A stretch of 64,000 nt of DNA from Dysgonomonas sp. Marseille-P4361 (GCF_900343125.1 NZ_OPYL01000004.1:62001-126000), one strand, 5' to 3'; positions 26,793-36,207 are shown, counted from the first letter of the stretch. Notes: a model not told the origin generated them from the sequence alone. Numbers and translations are program-made.

Positions 26793-27158
26793 ATGAAGAT
26801 TTTAGGGATTATACTCGGTGTCATAGGCTTGCTAATTCTTTTCTGTTGCATCGGATTCTATATCTATTGCAACTATGGAATTCTGGAAAAAGACATCCGA
26901 AAAGGGAGGTATCTGGATACAGCGATAGAAAAACCAACAGATGAATTTCTTCCCAAAATAGAAGAAGCATATCGGTTACAACCCTATTCAAAACTTCCTC
27001 CTAATCCTAAAATTCTGTATGAGACAGAAGATAAAATATACTGGGGGTATGTACAATATGAAATATTCAGAACACCTGTAAAAGATTTATATTTTACCTA
27101 TAAAGACGAGAATTGGACTCAATTTAAAATTGAACTAGAAAAAGATTCAATACAATGA
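26793..27158 (+). CDS. Small single-pass membrane protein inserted between trpE and trpG
   Basis: A 121-residue protein with one hydrophobic segment at residues 3-27 (ILGIILGVIGLLILFCCIGF) and a hydrophilic C-terminal domain of about 90 residues. Four nt separate it from trpE and its stop overlaps the trpG ATG by 4 nt, so its translation is coupled to both. I recognise no family. Splitting the trpE-trpG pair, whose products form one enzyme complex, is unusual. The base composition is more AT-rich than trpE, which may point to a later insertion. Confidence 0.65.
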   Translation: MKILGIILGVIGLLILFCCIGFYIYCNYGILEKDIRKGRYLDTAIEKPTDEFLPKIEEAYRLQPYSKLPPNPKILYETEDKIYWGYVQYEIFRTPVKDLYFTYKDENWTQFKIELEKDSIQ

Positions 27159-27721
27159 AAATATTAATATTCGATAACTACGATTCATTCACATACAATT
27201 TGGTACATCTTGTAAAAGAATTAGGCTTTACCGATGTGGATGTGAAAAGAAACGACAAGATAACATTGGACGAGGTTGATAAATACGATAAAATCATCCT
27301 CTCACCAGGTCCCGGTATACCTTCCGAAGCAGGACTTTTATTGCCACTGATCAAGGAATTTGCAGGTAAAAATCCTATCTTAGGCGTCTGTTTGGGACAT
27401 CAGGCGATTGGTGAATCGTTCGGTGCCAAGCTGACCAATCTGGAGGACGTCTATCACGGTGTAGCTACGCAGATAAAGATCACGAAAGAGGACTATATCT
27501 TCGACGGATTGGGCACAGAATTGGAAGTTGGTCGTTACCATTCGTGGATTGTAAACAATCTGGATCTGCCGGAGTGCATAGAGGTGACAGCCGTTGACAG
27601 TAAAGGTCAGATAATGGCTCTGCGTCATAAAGAATACGATATTCATGGTGTGCAGTTCCATCCCGAATCGGTGCTGACTCCTGCAGGAGAAGTAATCATC
27701 AGAAATTTTTTAAATAACTAA
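27155..27721 (+). CDS. trpG: Anthranilate synthase component II (glutamine amidotransferase)
   Basis: A 188-residue class I glutamine amidotransferase with nucleophile C79 ([11 protein letters not shown]) and the His-Glu pair H169/E171 (GVQFHPESV). It releases ammonia from glutamine for TrpE. Similar proteins (PabA) serve p-aminobenzoate synthesis, and in some bacteria one protein serves both. Placement in the trp operon and the translational overlap with the upstream small gene support TrpG. Confidence 0.95.
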   Translation: MKILIFDNYDSFTYNLVHLVKELGFTDVDVKRNDKITLDEVDKYDKIILSPGPGIPSEAGLLLPLIKEFAGKNPILGVCLGHQAIGESFGAKLTNLEDVYHGVATQIKITKEDYIFDGLGTELEVGRYHSWIVNNLDLPECIEVTAVDSKGQIMALRHKEYDIHGVQFHPESVLTPAGEVIIRNFLNN

Positions 27722-27743
27722 AATAAAACAACTAATTACGATT

Positions 27744-29102
27744 ATGAGCAAGAAGATCATTTTAAGCGAGAATGACATTCCTAGAAGCTGGTATAACATT
27801 GTAGCGGACATGAAAAACAAACCGCTACCTCCATTAAATCCAAAAACAAAAGAAGTTTTAAACCCATCTGACTTAGAACCAATCTTTGCCAAAGAGCTTA
27901 TCAAACAAGAATTGACCGAAGAGCGTTGGGTAGAAATTCCTGACGAGGTAAGAGATCTTTACAAAATATGGAGACCTACTCCACTGGTAAGAGCTACCGG
28001 ACTGGAAAAAGCATTGGACACTCCAGCTCATATCTATTTCAAAAATGAAGGAGTAAGCCCTATCGGCTCTCACAAGCTAAACTCTGCTCTGCCTCAAGCA
28101 TACTACAACAAGATGCAAGGGATCAAGCACCTAACGACTGAAACAGGAGCCGGACAATGGGGAGCAGCACTTAGCTTCGCATCCAGCATATTTGGTTTAG
28201 ACCTGCAAGTTTACATGGTAAAAGTAAGCTACAACCAAAAACCTTACCGCCGTATGATGATGCAGACATGGGGTGCAAACGTTATCCCTTCCCCAAGCGA
28301 CTTAACCGAAGCGGGTAGAGCAATCCTTGCCAAAAACCCTAACAATTCGGGGAGTTTAGGCATAGCGATTTCTGAAGCCGTTGAAGCTGCCCTAAAGGGA
28401 GAAGATACTCGCTACACTTTGGGTAGTGTATTGAATCACGTTATCTTGCACCAAACAATCATTGGTCTAGAAAGTGAGAAACAAATGGAAATCGCAGGCG
28501 AATACCCTGACATCGTTATCGGATGTTTTGGAGGAGGTTCCAACTTCTCGGGTATCAGCTTCCCATTCCTGCGTCATAAATTGACAGATGGTAAAGAAGT
28601 TCGCATTATTGCATCTGAACCTGCAAGCACCCCTAAACTATCGAGAGGTAAATTCGAATACGACTATGGTGACACTGCTGGATTGACTCCGCTATTGCCG
28701 ATGTACACATTAGGACACGACTTCCAACCGGCAGACATTCATGCAGGAGGACTACGTTACCATGGTGCTGGTACTATCGTTAGCCAATTGCACCGTGACG
28801 GATACATCGAAGTTCAGGATATCCCTCAACTAGAGACTTTCGAAGCCGGTAAATTATTTGCCAATACCGAAGGTATCATCCCTGCACCGGAATCTACTCA
28901 CGCTATTGCTTCTGCCATCCGCGAAGCGAAGAAAGCGAAAGAGGAAGGTGTACAAAAAACAATTCTCTTCAATCTTTCGGGCCACGGACTAATAGACATG
29001 ACTTCTTACGATCAATATCTGAGCGGAAACATGCAAAATTACAACCTGACTGATGAGGAAATTGCTAAAACAACAGATACGTTAGAGAAACTAGTAAAAT
29101 AA
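27744..29102 (+). CDS. trpB2: TrpB-like PLP enzyme (TrpB2 type)
   Basis: A 452-residue TrpB homolog of the longer TrpB2 class, with PLP lysine K111 in [13 protein letters not shown] and the conserved [24 protein letters not shown] and STHAIASAI segments. TrpB2 proteins typically lack the residues needed to bind TrpA and act as stand-alone indole-to-Trp synthases or serine-related enzymes. Here it shares an operon with trpB (24179-25366), giving two beta-chain-type genes under one attenuator. The codon use appears more optimised than that of its neighbours, suggesting high expression. The 22-nt gap after trpG supports cotranscription. Confidence 0.92.
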   Translation: MSKKIILSENDIPRSWYNIVADMKNKPLPPLNPKTKEVLNPSDLEPIFAKELIKQELTEERWVEIPDEVRDLYKIWRPTPLVRATGLEKALDTPAHIYFKNEGVSPIGSHKLNSALPQAYYNKMQGIKHLTTETGAGQWGAALSFASSIFGLDLQVYMVKVSYNQKPYRRMMMQTWGANVIPSPSDLTEAGRAILAKNPNNSGSLGIAISEAVEAALKGEDTRYTLGSVLNHVILHQTIIGLESEKQMEIAGEYPDIVIGCFGGGSNFSGISFPFLRHKLTDGKEVRIIASEPASTPKLSRGKFEYDYGDTAGLTPLLPMYTLGHDFQPADIHAGGLRYHGAGTIVSQLHRDGYIEVQDIPQLETFEAGKLFANTEGIIPAPESTHAIASAIREAKKAKEEGVQKTILFNLSGHGLIDMTSYDQYLSGNMQNYNLTDEEIAKTTDTLEKLVK

Positions 29103-29104
29103 AA

Positions 29105-29168
29105 AGCTTTTAGCCAATAGCCGTTAGTACAGAAAAAGCTAACGGCTGGCAGCTAACAGCTAATGGCT
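29105..29168. repeat. Palindromic element between trpB2 and trpD
   Basis: AGCCGTTAG (29119-29127) pairs with CTAACGGCT (29139-29147) around an 11-nt loop; outer segments (AGCTTTTAGC at 29105-29114 and GCTAACAGCT at 29153-29162) can pair imperfectly outside it. AGCTAAC recurs at 29138 and 29152. The element reaches into the ATGGCT at 29163. It resembles the mobile REP-like palindromes found between genes in many bacteria, and there is no T run, so it is probably not a terminator. Confidence 0.6.
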
Positions 29169-29174
29169 ACCTAT

Positions 29175-30173
29175 ATGAAGCAAATTTTAAACAGACTATT
29201 CGAGCATCAATACCTCAACCGGACAGAAGCAAAAGAAATTCTGACAAACATGGCCGACGGAAAGTACAACGATTCTGAGATTGCCGCATTTATCAGTGTT
29301 TTCTTGATGCGTAGTATCAGCGTTGACGAATTTCTGGGATTCTCAGATGCTTTACTCGACCTCAGAACAAACGTAGATGCCTTGGCTGCTTACAATCCTA
29401 TTGACATTGTTGGTACGGGAGGCGATAATAAAAATACATTCAACATATCCACGCTTGCCTGCTTTGTTGTTGCAGCATCAGGATACAAGGTAGCTAAGCA
29501 TGGCAACTACGGAGCAACATCGGTGAGTGGTGCGTCGAATGTGATGGAGCAACACGGAGTAAAATTCACTTCAGATGTCAGCAAACTGGAAGAATCGCTT
29601 GATAAGACAAACATTGCTTACATGCATGCTCCGCTGTTCAACAATGCCTTGAAACGGGTTGCACCGGTACGAAAAGCTCTAGGCGTACGCACCTTTTTCA
29701 ATATGCTGGGACCGGTAGTTAATCCCATCAGACCAAAGCGAACTGTACTTGGTGTTTTCAATCTGAAACTGGCTCGCCTCTACTTCTACATGTATCAGCA
29801 GACAGATGTAGATTATTCCATTGTTCACAGCCTTGACGGGTACGACGAAATATCGTTGACCAACGACTTCAAGATTATCAACAAGTTTGAAGAAAGAATC
29901 TACAAACCCGAACAAGTTGGCTTCGAACGTTGTACAGAGCTAGATCTGGACGGAGGAACAACCCCTGAAGATGCTGCCAGAATATTTGACAATGTAATCA
30001 ACAATACAGCTACCTCTGCACAAAAGAATGCCGTAATAGCCAATGCTGCTACTGCAATTCAGACCATCAAACCTCTCCTATCTTTCGGCGATGCAATAGC
30101 TCAGGCACGAGAAACAATAGAAAGTGGACGTCTGAAAGAAACATTCAGTAAATTTCTGACATTAAATTCATAA
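29175..30173 (+). CDS. trpD: Anthranilate phosphoribosyltransferase
   Basis: A 332-residue enzyme transferring phosphoribosyl from PRPP to anthranilate. The signature GTGGDNKNTFNIST and the KHGNYGATS segment bind PRPP, and RTFFNMLGPVVNPIRPKR is typical of the family. I start at the ATG at 29175 (MKQILNRLFEHQYLNR), which matches relatives; the ATG at 29163 gives four more residues but lies inside the palindromic element. The C-terminal KETFSKFLTLNS is duplicated downstream at 31150-31188. Confidence 0.93.
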   Translation: MKQILNRLFEHQYLNRTEAKEILTNMADGKYNDSEIAAFISVFLMRSISVDEFLGFSDALLDLRTNVDALAAYNPIDIVGTGGDNKNTFNISTLACFVVAASGYKVAKHGNYGATSVSGASNVMEQHGVKFTSDVSKLEESLDKTNIAYMHAPLFNNALKRVAPVRKALGVRTFFNMLGPVVNPIRPKRTVLGVFNLKLARLYFYMYQQTDVDYSIVHSLDGYDEISLTNDFKIINKFEERIYKPEQVGFERCTELDLDGGTTPEDAARIFDNVINNTATSAQKNAVIANAATAIQTIKPLLSFGDAIAQARETIESGRLKETFSKFLTLNS

Positions 30174-30178
30174 TCAAC

Positions 30179-31120
30179 ATGGAGCGTTTAGACTCGGACA
30201 TACAGAAGAATAAGAACAATTCGACAGCACGATATACGAAACTGGCGATTGGCTTTATTGTGCTTTTTGTTCTCGCCTTTTTTGCGCTCTTCATTTCTAT
30301 ATTCAAACCCGAAATAAAAGAGAACTTCAAGTTAAGCTTGGAGAAAATTCCGGAAGATTTTCAGAATTATAAGTATTTAGAAGATTTTGAAGACAACAAA
30401 TATTTTGAAAGTGTTCCTACCAATTCTTTTTTCCAAAATAATGCTCCATACTATTTTTTGCCAGATAGTACGTTGATATTAAATAAAAGAAAAGCGAAGA
30501 AAAACTTCTTATTCAAAATAAATAAAGAAGGCTATATAACAGACAGCTGCAAATACGAAGATAATCTGCAATTTTATTATAAAACATTGATTAACTTCGA
30601 CGAAGAGCTTTATAGCAAATGGCCTCTGGATGGTAAAACGATAGAGTATGAGATAGAATCTATAGACAATAGTCCTGAAGATTATCTGCTTGATATATAC
30701 AAAAAAGCTGAAATTATTGTCCTTAAAGAACGTGTTTTTCTGTTTGCAGACGGTAAGTGGTATTCTTCCGACAAGCAATTTTGGGATGGGTTGAATGAAG
30801 ACTTTTTAAAAAGAGATTCCTTCAATTCTTACCGATACAGAGAGATAAATCATATTCCAGAGATGAAAGTCTGTTATACAAAACGAATAAAGTATAATCC
30901 TTCTCGGATAAGTGGTTATTTGCAGGGCGGTAGCGGAAAGCCTGCAAGCTGGGATTGTGACTTATATATCGACCTTAAGTTAGGAGATACAATTTTCCCT
31001 TTCAAGCATAAAATATATTGGGTTAAAGACTATAAAGATGCTGCTGCCGATAAATCTATCTCTTATATCCGAACAAGTAACTACTGCATAATAGAGAACT
31101 TCATAATCAGAATAAAATAA
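30179..31120 (+). CDS. Single-pass membrane protein in trp operon (paralog 1)
   Basis: A 313-residue protein with an N-terminal anchor (about 21-44) and a beta-rich outer part. Conserved with the next gene: PEDFQNYKYL / PEEYKSYPDL, YYFLPDSTLIL / YYILPDNTLIL, YSKWPLDG / YSNWPING and SGYLQGG / AGYLSGG, about 30 percent by eye. I recognise no family. It starts 5 nt after the trpD stop. Function unknown; in-operon position could reflect insertion rather than a role in tryptophan synthesis. Confidence 0.7.
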   Translation: MERLDSDIQKNKNNSTARYTKLAIGFIVLFVLAFFALFISIFKPEIKENFKLSLEKIPEDFQNYKYLEDFEDNKYFESVPTNSFFQNNAPYYFLPDSTLILNKRKAKKNFLFKINKEGYITDSCKYEDNLQFYYKTLINFDEELYSKWPLDGKTIEYEIESIDNSPEDYLLDIYKKAEIIVLKERVFLFADGKWYSSDKQFWDGLNEDFLKRDSFNSYRYREINHIPEMKVCYTKRIKYNPSRISGYLQGGSGKPASWDCDLYIDLKLGDTIFPFKHKIYWVKDYKDAAADKSISYIRTSNYCIIENFIIRIK

Positions 31121-31149
31121 AAAAGAGAATAGCTTCTAACAAATATTTA

Positions 31150-31188
31150 AAAGAAACATTTAGTAAATTTCTGACATTGAATTCATAA
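31150..31188 (+). repeat. 39-nt duplicated 3' end of trpD
   Basis: This stretch matches the last 39 nt of trpD (30135-30173) in 37 of 39 positions and, in the same frame, encodes the same last 12 residues and stop (KETFSKFLTLNS). Both differences are synonymous third-position changes (TTC/TTT and TTA/TTG). The similarity stops abruptly at both ends. It sits 12 nt upstream of the second paralog, as trpD sits just before the first. Confidence 0.92.
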
Positions 31189-31199
31189 AGTTAAGCATT

Positions 31200-32249
31200 A
31201 TGCAAAACAACACTTCATCTGTAAACCCAAATCCTAAAGCCGGATGTTTGAAGAAATTTCTGATTATATTCGGTGTTACAGCTGTACTCTTTATTGCAGC
31301 AGTCGCATATATTTTCGATCAGGTAAGTGGAAATGCTGAAAAAAGATTTGAAGAAAAAGAGAATGCTAGGCTTGCAAAAGAAATACTACCCGAAGAATAT
31401 AAATCATATCCCGACCTATACGAATTAAGTAGCACTGATGATTACGAAGTAATTCCTTTGGTCGCAGATTTTTCTTTATACTACATTTTGCCAGACAATA
31501 CGCTTATCCTTGCCGAAAAATTTGGCGCCAATTTCTTAAGGATTAATACTGATGGAGAAATCATCGGGCATTATTATAATCCCGATCTCAAATTTTATGG
31601 CACATCACTGATGCAGTACACTGTTTTCACTCCTCCCCTGATAACATCAGATGATACGACCGAAGAACAGGATATAAAAATTGAGACTGTCCCTGAACCT
31701 ATAATCAGTGGAGTGTACAGCAACTGGCCCATCAATGGAGATACAACTCTATTTCAGATACAACCAATAGAAAAAATAGCATCTACAAAAAATCAGAAGA
31801 TTGCCGCATACGACAAAGCTGATGTAGTAACATATGAATATATAGGCGGAGATAAGGTGAATGAATTTGCCTTCTTACACATAGGAGATACTTGGTATAT
31901 GTCCGACTACAGATATAAAGAACAACCTGTAAAGCACTTGTATAAGGAAAGAGAATCCCTGAACAGATTCTTAAATAATTATAGCAACATAACTATCAAG
32001 TATAAAAAACGAAACAGATACAACCGTGCACGGTCTGCTGGTTATTTGAGTGGGGGTATGTTGAATTATTCCGAATGGGAAGGCGATCTATACCTTGATA
32101 TGAAAGTAGGGAAAACCAGTGTGCTTTTCAAAGAACGCTTCAAAGAAAACAAAAATTCTTATGGGCTTATTCAGGTATATTTTGATGTCATCAATATGGG
32201 AAACTACGTTATAATTAATAACCACTTGATAAGACAAAGAAAGGAATGA
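31200..32249 (+). CDS. Single-pass membrane protein in trp operon (paralog 2)
   Basis: A 349-residue paralog of the 30179-31120 protein, with a membrane segment at about 19-42 and shared blocks PEEYKSYPDL, YYILPDNTLIL, YSNWPINGD, ADVVTYEYIG, RYNRARSAGYLSGG and EWEGDLYLDMKVG. It is longer by an insert around residues 145-175. It overlaps the NQO-like gene by 4 nt (ATGA). No family recognised. A trpD-tail remnant precedes it, so a duplication or recombination brought it here. Confidence 0.7.
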   Translation: MQNNTSSVNPNPKAGCLKKFLIIFGVTAVLFIAAVAYIFDQVSGNAEKRFEEKENARLAKEILPEEYKSYPDLYELSSTDDYEVIPLVADFSLYYILPDNTLILAEKFGANFLRINTDGEIIGHYYNPDLKFYGTSLMQYTVFTPPLITSDDTTEEQDIKIETVPEPIISGVYSNWPINGDTTLFQIQPIEKIASTKNQKIAAYDKADVVTYEYIGGDKVNEFAFLHIGDTWYMSDYRYKEQPVKHLYKERESLNRFLNNYSNITIKYKKRNRYNRARSAGYLSGGMLNYSEWEGDLYLDMKVGKTSVLFKERFKENKNSYGLIQVYFDVINMGNYVIINNHLIRQRKE

Positions 32250-32824
32250 AAAAGGTACTCATCATCAATGGACACCCCGACAAAGAAAGCTTTTGTTTTG
32301 GCTTACACCAAAGCTATAAGAAAGGTTCGCTGGAAGCAGGAAATGAGATAAAAGAAATTATTCTGCCCGATATGGAGTTCAATCCTATTCTACAACATGG
32401 CTACCGAAAACGAACAGAACTGGAACCTGATTTGTTAGATGCTTGGCAAAAATTGCAATGGGCCGAACATATAGTCTGGATATACCCTACATGGTGGGCT
32501 GCTCCTCCAGCCTTGATGAAAGGTTTTATCGAGCGTTTATTCCTACCGGGATTTACTTTCGAATATCAGGAGACATCTCCTTTCCCTAAAAAACTATTGA
32601 AAGGAAAAACATCCGAAATCATCAGCACTATGGATTCGCCCGTATGGTATTACAAATGGATAGTGAAAGATGTAGGCGGAAAAATGATCCGTAAAAATAT
32701 TGGAGCATTCTGTGGAATAAAAAATATACGAACGACCTATCTCGCTGTCATAAAACAATCGACACCCGAAAAGAGAAAACAATGGTTAGATAAAGTAGAA
32801 GATATCGCTAAAAAAACAAAATGA
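32246..32824 (+). CDS. NAD(P)H oxidoreductase, flavodoxin-like fold (NQO1/KefF family)
   Basis: A 192-residue flavoprotein of the NQO1/KefF/MdaB fold: the N-terminal FMN/FAD phosphate loop region VLIINGHPDKESFCFGLHQS and the signature WIYPTWWAAPPALMKGFIER-type motif are clear. Such enzymes reduce quinones or electrophiles with NAD(P)H. Overlaps of 4 nt with the upstream paralog and with the downstream MFS gene show translational coupling. Its role inside a trp operon is unknown. Confidence 0.88.
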   Translation: MKKVLIINGHPDKESFCFGLHQSYKKGSLEAGNEIKEIILPDMEFNPILQHGYRKRTELEPDLLDAWQKLQWAEHIVWIYPTWWAAPPALMKGFIERLFLPGFTFEYQETSPFPKKLLKGKTSEIISTMDSPVWYYKWIVKDVGGKMIRKNIGAFCGIKNIRTTYLAVIKQSTPEKRKQWLDKVEDIAKKTK

Positions 32825-33999
32825 ATTTGAATACAAACAGTGTATCGAGAGAACGTATCAGACTGGCTATTTTCAGTCTTTACTGTTGCACAGGAATATG
32901 TTTTTCCAGCTGGGCAAGCCGTATCCCGGATATAAAGACTTCGCTAGGGCTGGGTGATGCTGCATGGGGAACAATCCTTTTGATGATTCCCATAGGGCAG
33001 ATATGCGGTATGACGATCTCGGGACTGGTAATATCCAAGATAGGAAGTAATAGAATCTTCCCTGTTGCACTTGTTGCCTATGTGCTGGCTCTTCTATTAG
33101 TCGGCGTTTCGGCAAGCGAATATGCTTTGATAATGAGTCTTATTGTGTTCGGATTCTTTAGCAACTTTTGCAATATTTCCATCAATACGCAATCGGTAAC
33201 GGTAGAAAACATGTACGACAAACCTATCATGGCATCGTTTCACGGAGGGTGGAGCCTTGCCGGATTAATAGGGGCAGCTATAGGTCTACTGATGTCAACA
33301 CTACATATTAATCCGCTTCTGCATTTCAGTGTTGTGGGAGTATTAGTGCTGATCACCCTTATTATAAACAAGCCTTACCTGCAACCCGACCCTAAAAAAG
33401 TAAAGGATCCTGCCGATATTGCCTCCAAAAAGAGAAACAAACCCGAAACATTCTTGTTTCTGCTGGGTATCGTAGCCTTTTGTGGAATGGCAGCCGAGGG
33501 AGCAATGGCAGACTGGAGCGGATTGTATTTGATAGATGTTGTAGGAGCAGCCAACAATATCGCACCTTTAGGCTTAGCCGCTTACATGGTGACAATGGCT
33601 TCGGGACGATTCCTGATAGACAAGGCAACTCAGAAATGGGGACGTCAACGCGTATTACAAGCAGGAGGTACGCTTATCACAGTGGGACTATTCATGGCAG
33701 TGGCCTTACCTTATCTTATTACTACAATCATCGCCTTTATGATCATAGGATTTGGTACGGCAGGCATTGTTCCTACCATATATAGTGTTGCCGGACAACG
33801 CACTAAGATTCCAATCAGTATTGCTTTGACTATCGTATCGAGTGTCAGTTTCCTTGGGTTCTTATTAGGACCTCCTATTATTGGTTATATTTCCAGTGTT
33901 ACAAACCTCAGATATTCGTATGCACTGATTGGCTTGTTTGGAATCTGTATCGTTGCACTTGCGTCCATTATTAAAATATTCAGAATAGATAAAAGATAA
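32821..33999 (+). CDS. MFS transporter (YbjJ-like)
   Basis: A 392-residue transporter with about 12 membrane segments. The family pattern is visible in SSWASRIPDIKTSLGLGDAA and SFHGGWSLAGLIGAAIGLL. This resembles YbjJ-type MFS permeases of unknown substrate. It overlaps the oxidoreductase gene by 4 nt, and trpC starts 6 nt later. Export of an aromatic or indole compound would suit the position, but nothing in the sequence proves it. Confidence 0.85.
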   Translation: MNLNTNSVSRERIRLAIFSLYCCTGICFSSWASRIPDIKTSLGLGDAAWGTILLMIPIGQICGMTISGLVISKIGSNRIFPVALVAYVLALLLVGVSASEYALIMSLIVFGFFSNFCNISINTQSVTVENMYDKPIMASFHGGWSLAGLIGAAIGLLMSTLHINPLLHFSVVGVLVLITLIINKPYLQPDPKKVKDPADIASKKRNKPETFLFLLGIVAFCGMAAEGAMADWSGLYLIDVVGAANNIAPLGLAAYMVTMASGRFLIDKATQKWGRQRVLQAGGTLITVGLFMAVALPYLITTIIAFMIIGFGTAGIVPTIYSVAGQRTKIPISIALTIVSSVSFLGFLLGPPIIGYISSVTNLRYSYALIGLFGICIVALASIIKIFRIDKR

Positions 34000-34005
34000 A
34001 TAGCT

Positions 34006-34791
34006 ATGGCTAACATTTTAGATAAAATTATTGCAAATAAAAAAATTGAGGTAGAGCAACAAAAGAAGCAATACAGCATCGATGATATGATGCGTTTTAT
34101 TGCCGATTCGAGCGTTCAGCCTAAATCATTCAAAGAGGCATTAGCCAATTCTTCTACAGGGATTATTGCTGAGTTCAAAAGGCGTTCTCCTTCTCGCGAC
34201 TGGATATTTAAGGACGCGAAGATAGAAGACGTTGTACCTCTTTATTCGCAGAATGGAGCAAGTGCCATCTCTGTACTTACCGATATGGATTTCTTTGGAG
34301 GTAATCTGGAAGACCTTAAAAATGCCCGTAGTTTGACCAATACACCTCTACTTAGAAAAGATTTTGTGGTAGATGAATTTCAACTTTATCAGGCTGCATG
34401 GTATGGGGCAAGTGCTATATTGCTTATTGCTTCGGCTCTTACTGTTGAAGAAACCAAAGCATTGGCACAAAAGGCAAAACAACTGCAATTGGATGTATTG
34501 CTAGAGATACATAACGAGCCAGAATTGGATCACATCAACCAATATGTCGATGTAGTAGGTGTGAACAACCGCAATCTGGGAACATTCGTTACCGATATAC
34601 AGGTTTCGTTCGACTTGGCTGATAAGATTCCTTCCGAGTTTGTAAAGATTTCGGAAAGTGGAATTTCTCAACCTCAAACCGTTATCGACCTGCAACAAGT
34701 TGGCTACAGAGGTTTCCTTATGGGAGAAAACTTTATGAAAACAAGCAATCCGGGGCAAGCATTAGAGGACTTTATAAATCAATTGCGATGA
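34006..34791 (+). CDS. trpC: Indole-3-glycerol phosphate synthase
   Basis: A 261-residue TIM-barrel enzyme with the substrate-binding EFKRRSPS, the LRKDFVVDEFQLYQA segment with its catalytic Lys, and LEIHNEPELD and GVNNRNL blocks. It converts CdRP to indole-glycerol phosphate. Its stop overlaps the trpF start by 4 nt. The family start is at the chosen ATG (MANILDKIIANKKIEVEQQK). Confidence 0.96.
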   Translation: MANILDKIIANKKIEVEQQKKQYSIDDMMRFIADSSVQPKSFKEALANSSTGIIAEFKRRSPSRDWIFKDAKIEDVVPLYSQNGASAISVLTDMDFFGGNLEDLKNARSLTNTPLLRKDFVVDEFQLYQAAWYGASAILLIASALTVEETKALAQKAKQLQLDVLLEIHNEPELDHINQYVDVVGVNNRNLGTFVTDIQVSFDLADKIPSEFVKISESGISQPQTVIDLQQVGYRGFLMGENFMKTSNPGQALEDFINQLR

Positions 34792-35447
34792 AAATCAAAG
34801 TTTGCGGGATGAAATTTCCCGATAATATAAATGAATTGAAAAAATTACCGATAGATTATATGGGACTGATATTATACCCTAAATCTGTTCGATATTTTTT
34901 CGGGGAAGACAAGGATATTAGCGTTGAGGCAAAGAAAGAAGCTTTGTTCGAAATTCCTTCTCACATCAAGAAAGTAGGAGTATTTGTAAATGATGATCCT
35001 ATGCACATTTCTTTCTGTATCAAGCACATGAAACTTGACGCCATACAGCTGCATGGAAGCGAAAGCGAGCTTGACTGCGACCTCATGAGAGATTTACACC
35101 CCAACACAGAGCTGATAAAAGCTTTTAACGTATCTGTTGCAAGCGACTTTGATCAGGCAAAAGACTATGAAGGTCTTGTTGATTTTTTTCTTTTTGATAC
35201 CAAAACACCGCAACATGGAGGTTCGGGGCAAAAATTTGATTGGAGTATTCTGGATGCTTACAAAGGCAATACACCCTTTTTCTTGAGTGGTGGTATTTCG
35301 GCAGATGATGCTGAAGCCATTAAAAGAATAAAACATCCTCTATTTTACGGGATTGATCTCAACAGCAAGTTTGAGACAGCTCCGGGATTAAAAAACATAC
35401 AACTATTACAACAATTTATAAAAACACTGAAAGATGAACAGAATTAA
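34788..35447 (+). CDS. trpF: Phosphoribosylanthranilate isomerase
   Basis: A 219-residue TIM-barrel enzyme starting [17 protein letters not shown], the catalytic Cys in KVCGM. The distal [18 protein letters not shown] carries the catalytic Asp, and [12 protein letters not shown] the phosphate-binding end. It isomerises PRA to CdRP. It overlaps trpC by 4 nt and trpA by 14 nt, so the three genes are translationally linked. Confidence 0.95.
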   Translation: MKIKVCGMKFPDNINELKKLPIDYMGLILYPKSVRYFFGEDKDISVEAKKEALFEIPSHIKKVGVFVNDDPMHISFCIKHMKLDAIQLHGSESELDCDLMRDLHPNTELIKAFNVSVASDFDQAKDYEGLVDFFLFDTKTPQHGGSGQKFDWSILDAYKGNTPFFLSGGISADDAEAIKRIKHPLFYGIDLNSKFETAPGLKNIQLLQQFIKTLKDEQN

Positions 35448-36207
35448 GCAACTATTCGAAAAGAAGCAAAAAGATATTCTTTCTATATATTTCACCGCCG
35501 GTTTTCCAAACCTGAATGATACCTGCAATGTAATTCGCGAACTGGAAGCCAACGGAATAGACCTAATAGAGATTGGCATTCCTTTTTCCGACCCTATGGC
35601 CGACGGACCTACAATCCAAGACAGTGGTACTATTGCCCTCAACAATGGAATGACGCTCAAACTACTTTTTGAACAATTGAAAGATATTCGTCAAGATGTA
35701 AGCATACCTCTTATCATGATGGGTTACCTCAACCCTATTATGCAATATGGCTTCGACAACTTCTGCAAAAGTTGCAAGGAAGTAGGTGTTGATGGTGCTA
35801 TCATTCCCGATCTGCCGTTCAATGACTATATCAACGAATACAAACCCATTGCCGACAAGTACGACATCAAAGTGGTGATGCTGATTACCCCCGAAACTTC
35901 GGACGAACGCATCAGATTGATAGACGAACATACCGATGGTTTTATTTATATGGTCTCCTCTGCTTCTACCACCGGAGCGCAAAAAAGTTTCGATGAGAAG
36001 AAACAAGAATATTTCCGCCGCATCAACGGTATGAACCTGCGCAATCCTCGCCTTATAGGTTTCGGGATATCGAATAAAGCCACCTTAGAAGCTGCTCAGG
36101 CAAATGCAAACGGAGCCATCATAGGAAGTAAATTCATTACTTTACTAAAAGAAAGTGCAGGAATCGGAAATGCAGTAAAAGCTCTGAAAGAAAGCTTAAG
36201 TAACTAA
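35434..36207 (+). CDS. trpA: Tryptophan synthase alpha chain
   Basis: A 257-residue TIM-barrel lyase with the catalytic Glu in [19 protein letters not shown], the Asp in GAIIPDLPF and the phosphate loop in GFGISNKA. It cleaves indole-glycerol phosphate to indole, passed to TrpB. It is the last trp gene. No strong terminator follows in the 69 nt before the phosphoethanolamine transferase; read-through into it is possible. Confidence 0.96.
   Translation: MNRIKQLFEKKQKDILSIYFTAGFPNLNDTCNVIRELEANGIDLIEIGIPFSDPMADGPTIQDSGTIALNNGMTLKLLFEQLKDIRQDVSIPLIMMGYLNPIMQYGFDNFCKSCKEVGVDGAIIPDLPFNDYINEYKPIADKYDIKVVMLITPETSDERIRLIDEHTDGFIYMVSSASTTGAQKSFDEKKQEYFRRINGMNLRNPRLIGFGISNKATLEAAQANANGAIIGSKFITLLKESAGIGNAVKALKESLSN

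Noticed and set aside
29119-29147. Terminator between trpB2 and trpD
   Set aside because: The hairpin has no T tract and lies inside an operon; it looks more like a palindromic repeat.
31140-31199. A full second copy or pseudogene of trpD
   Set aside because: Only 39 nt match; the sequence upstream of 31150 is unrelated to trpD.
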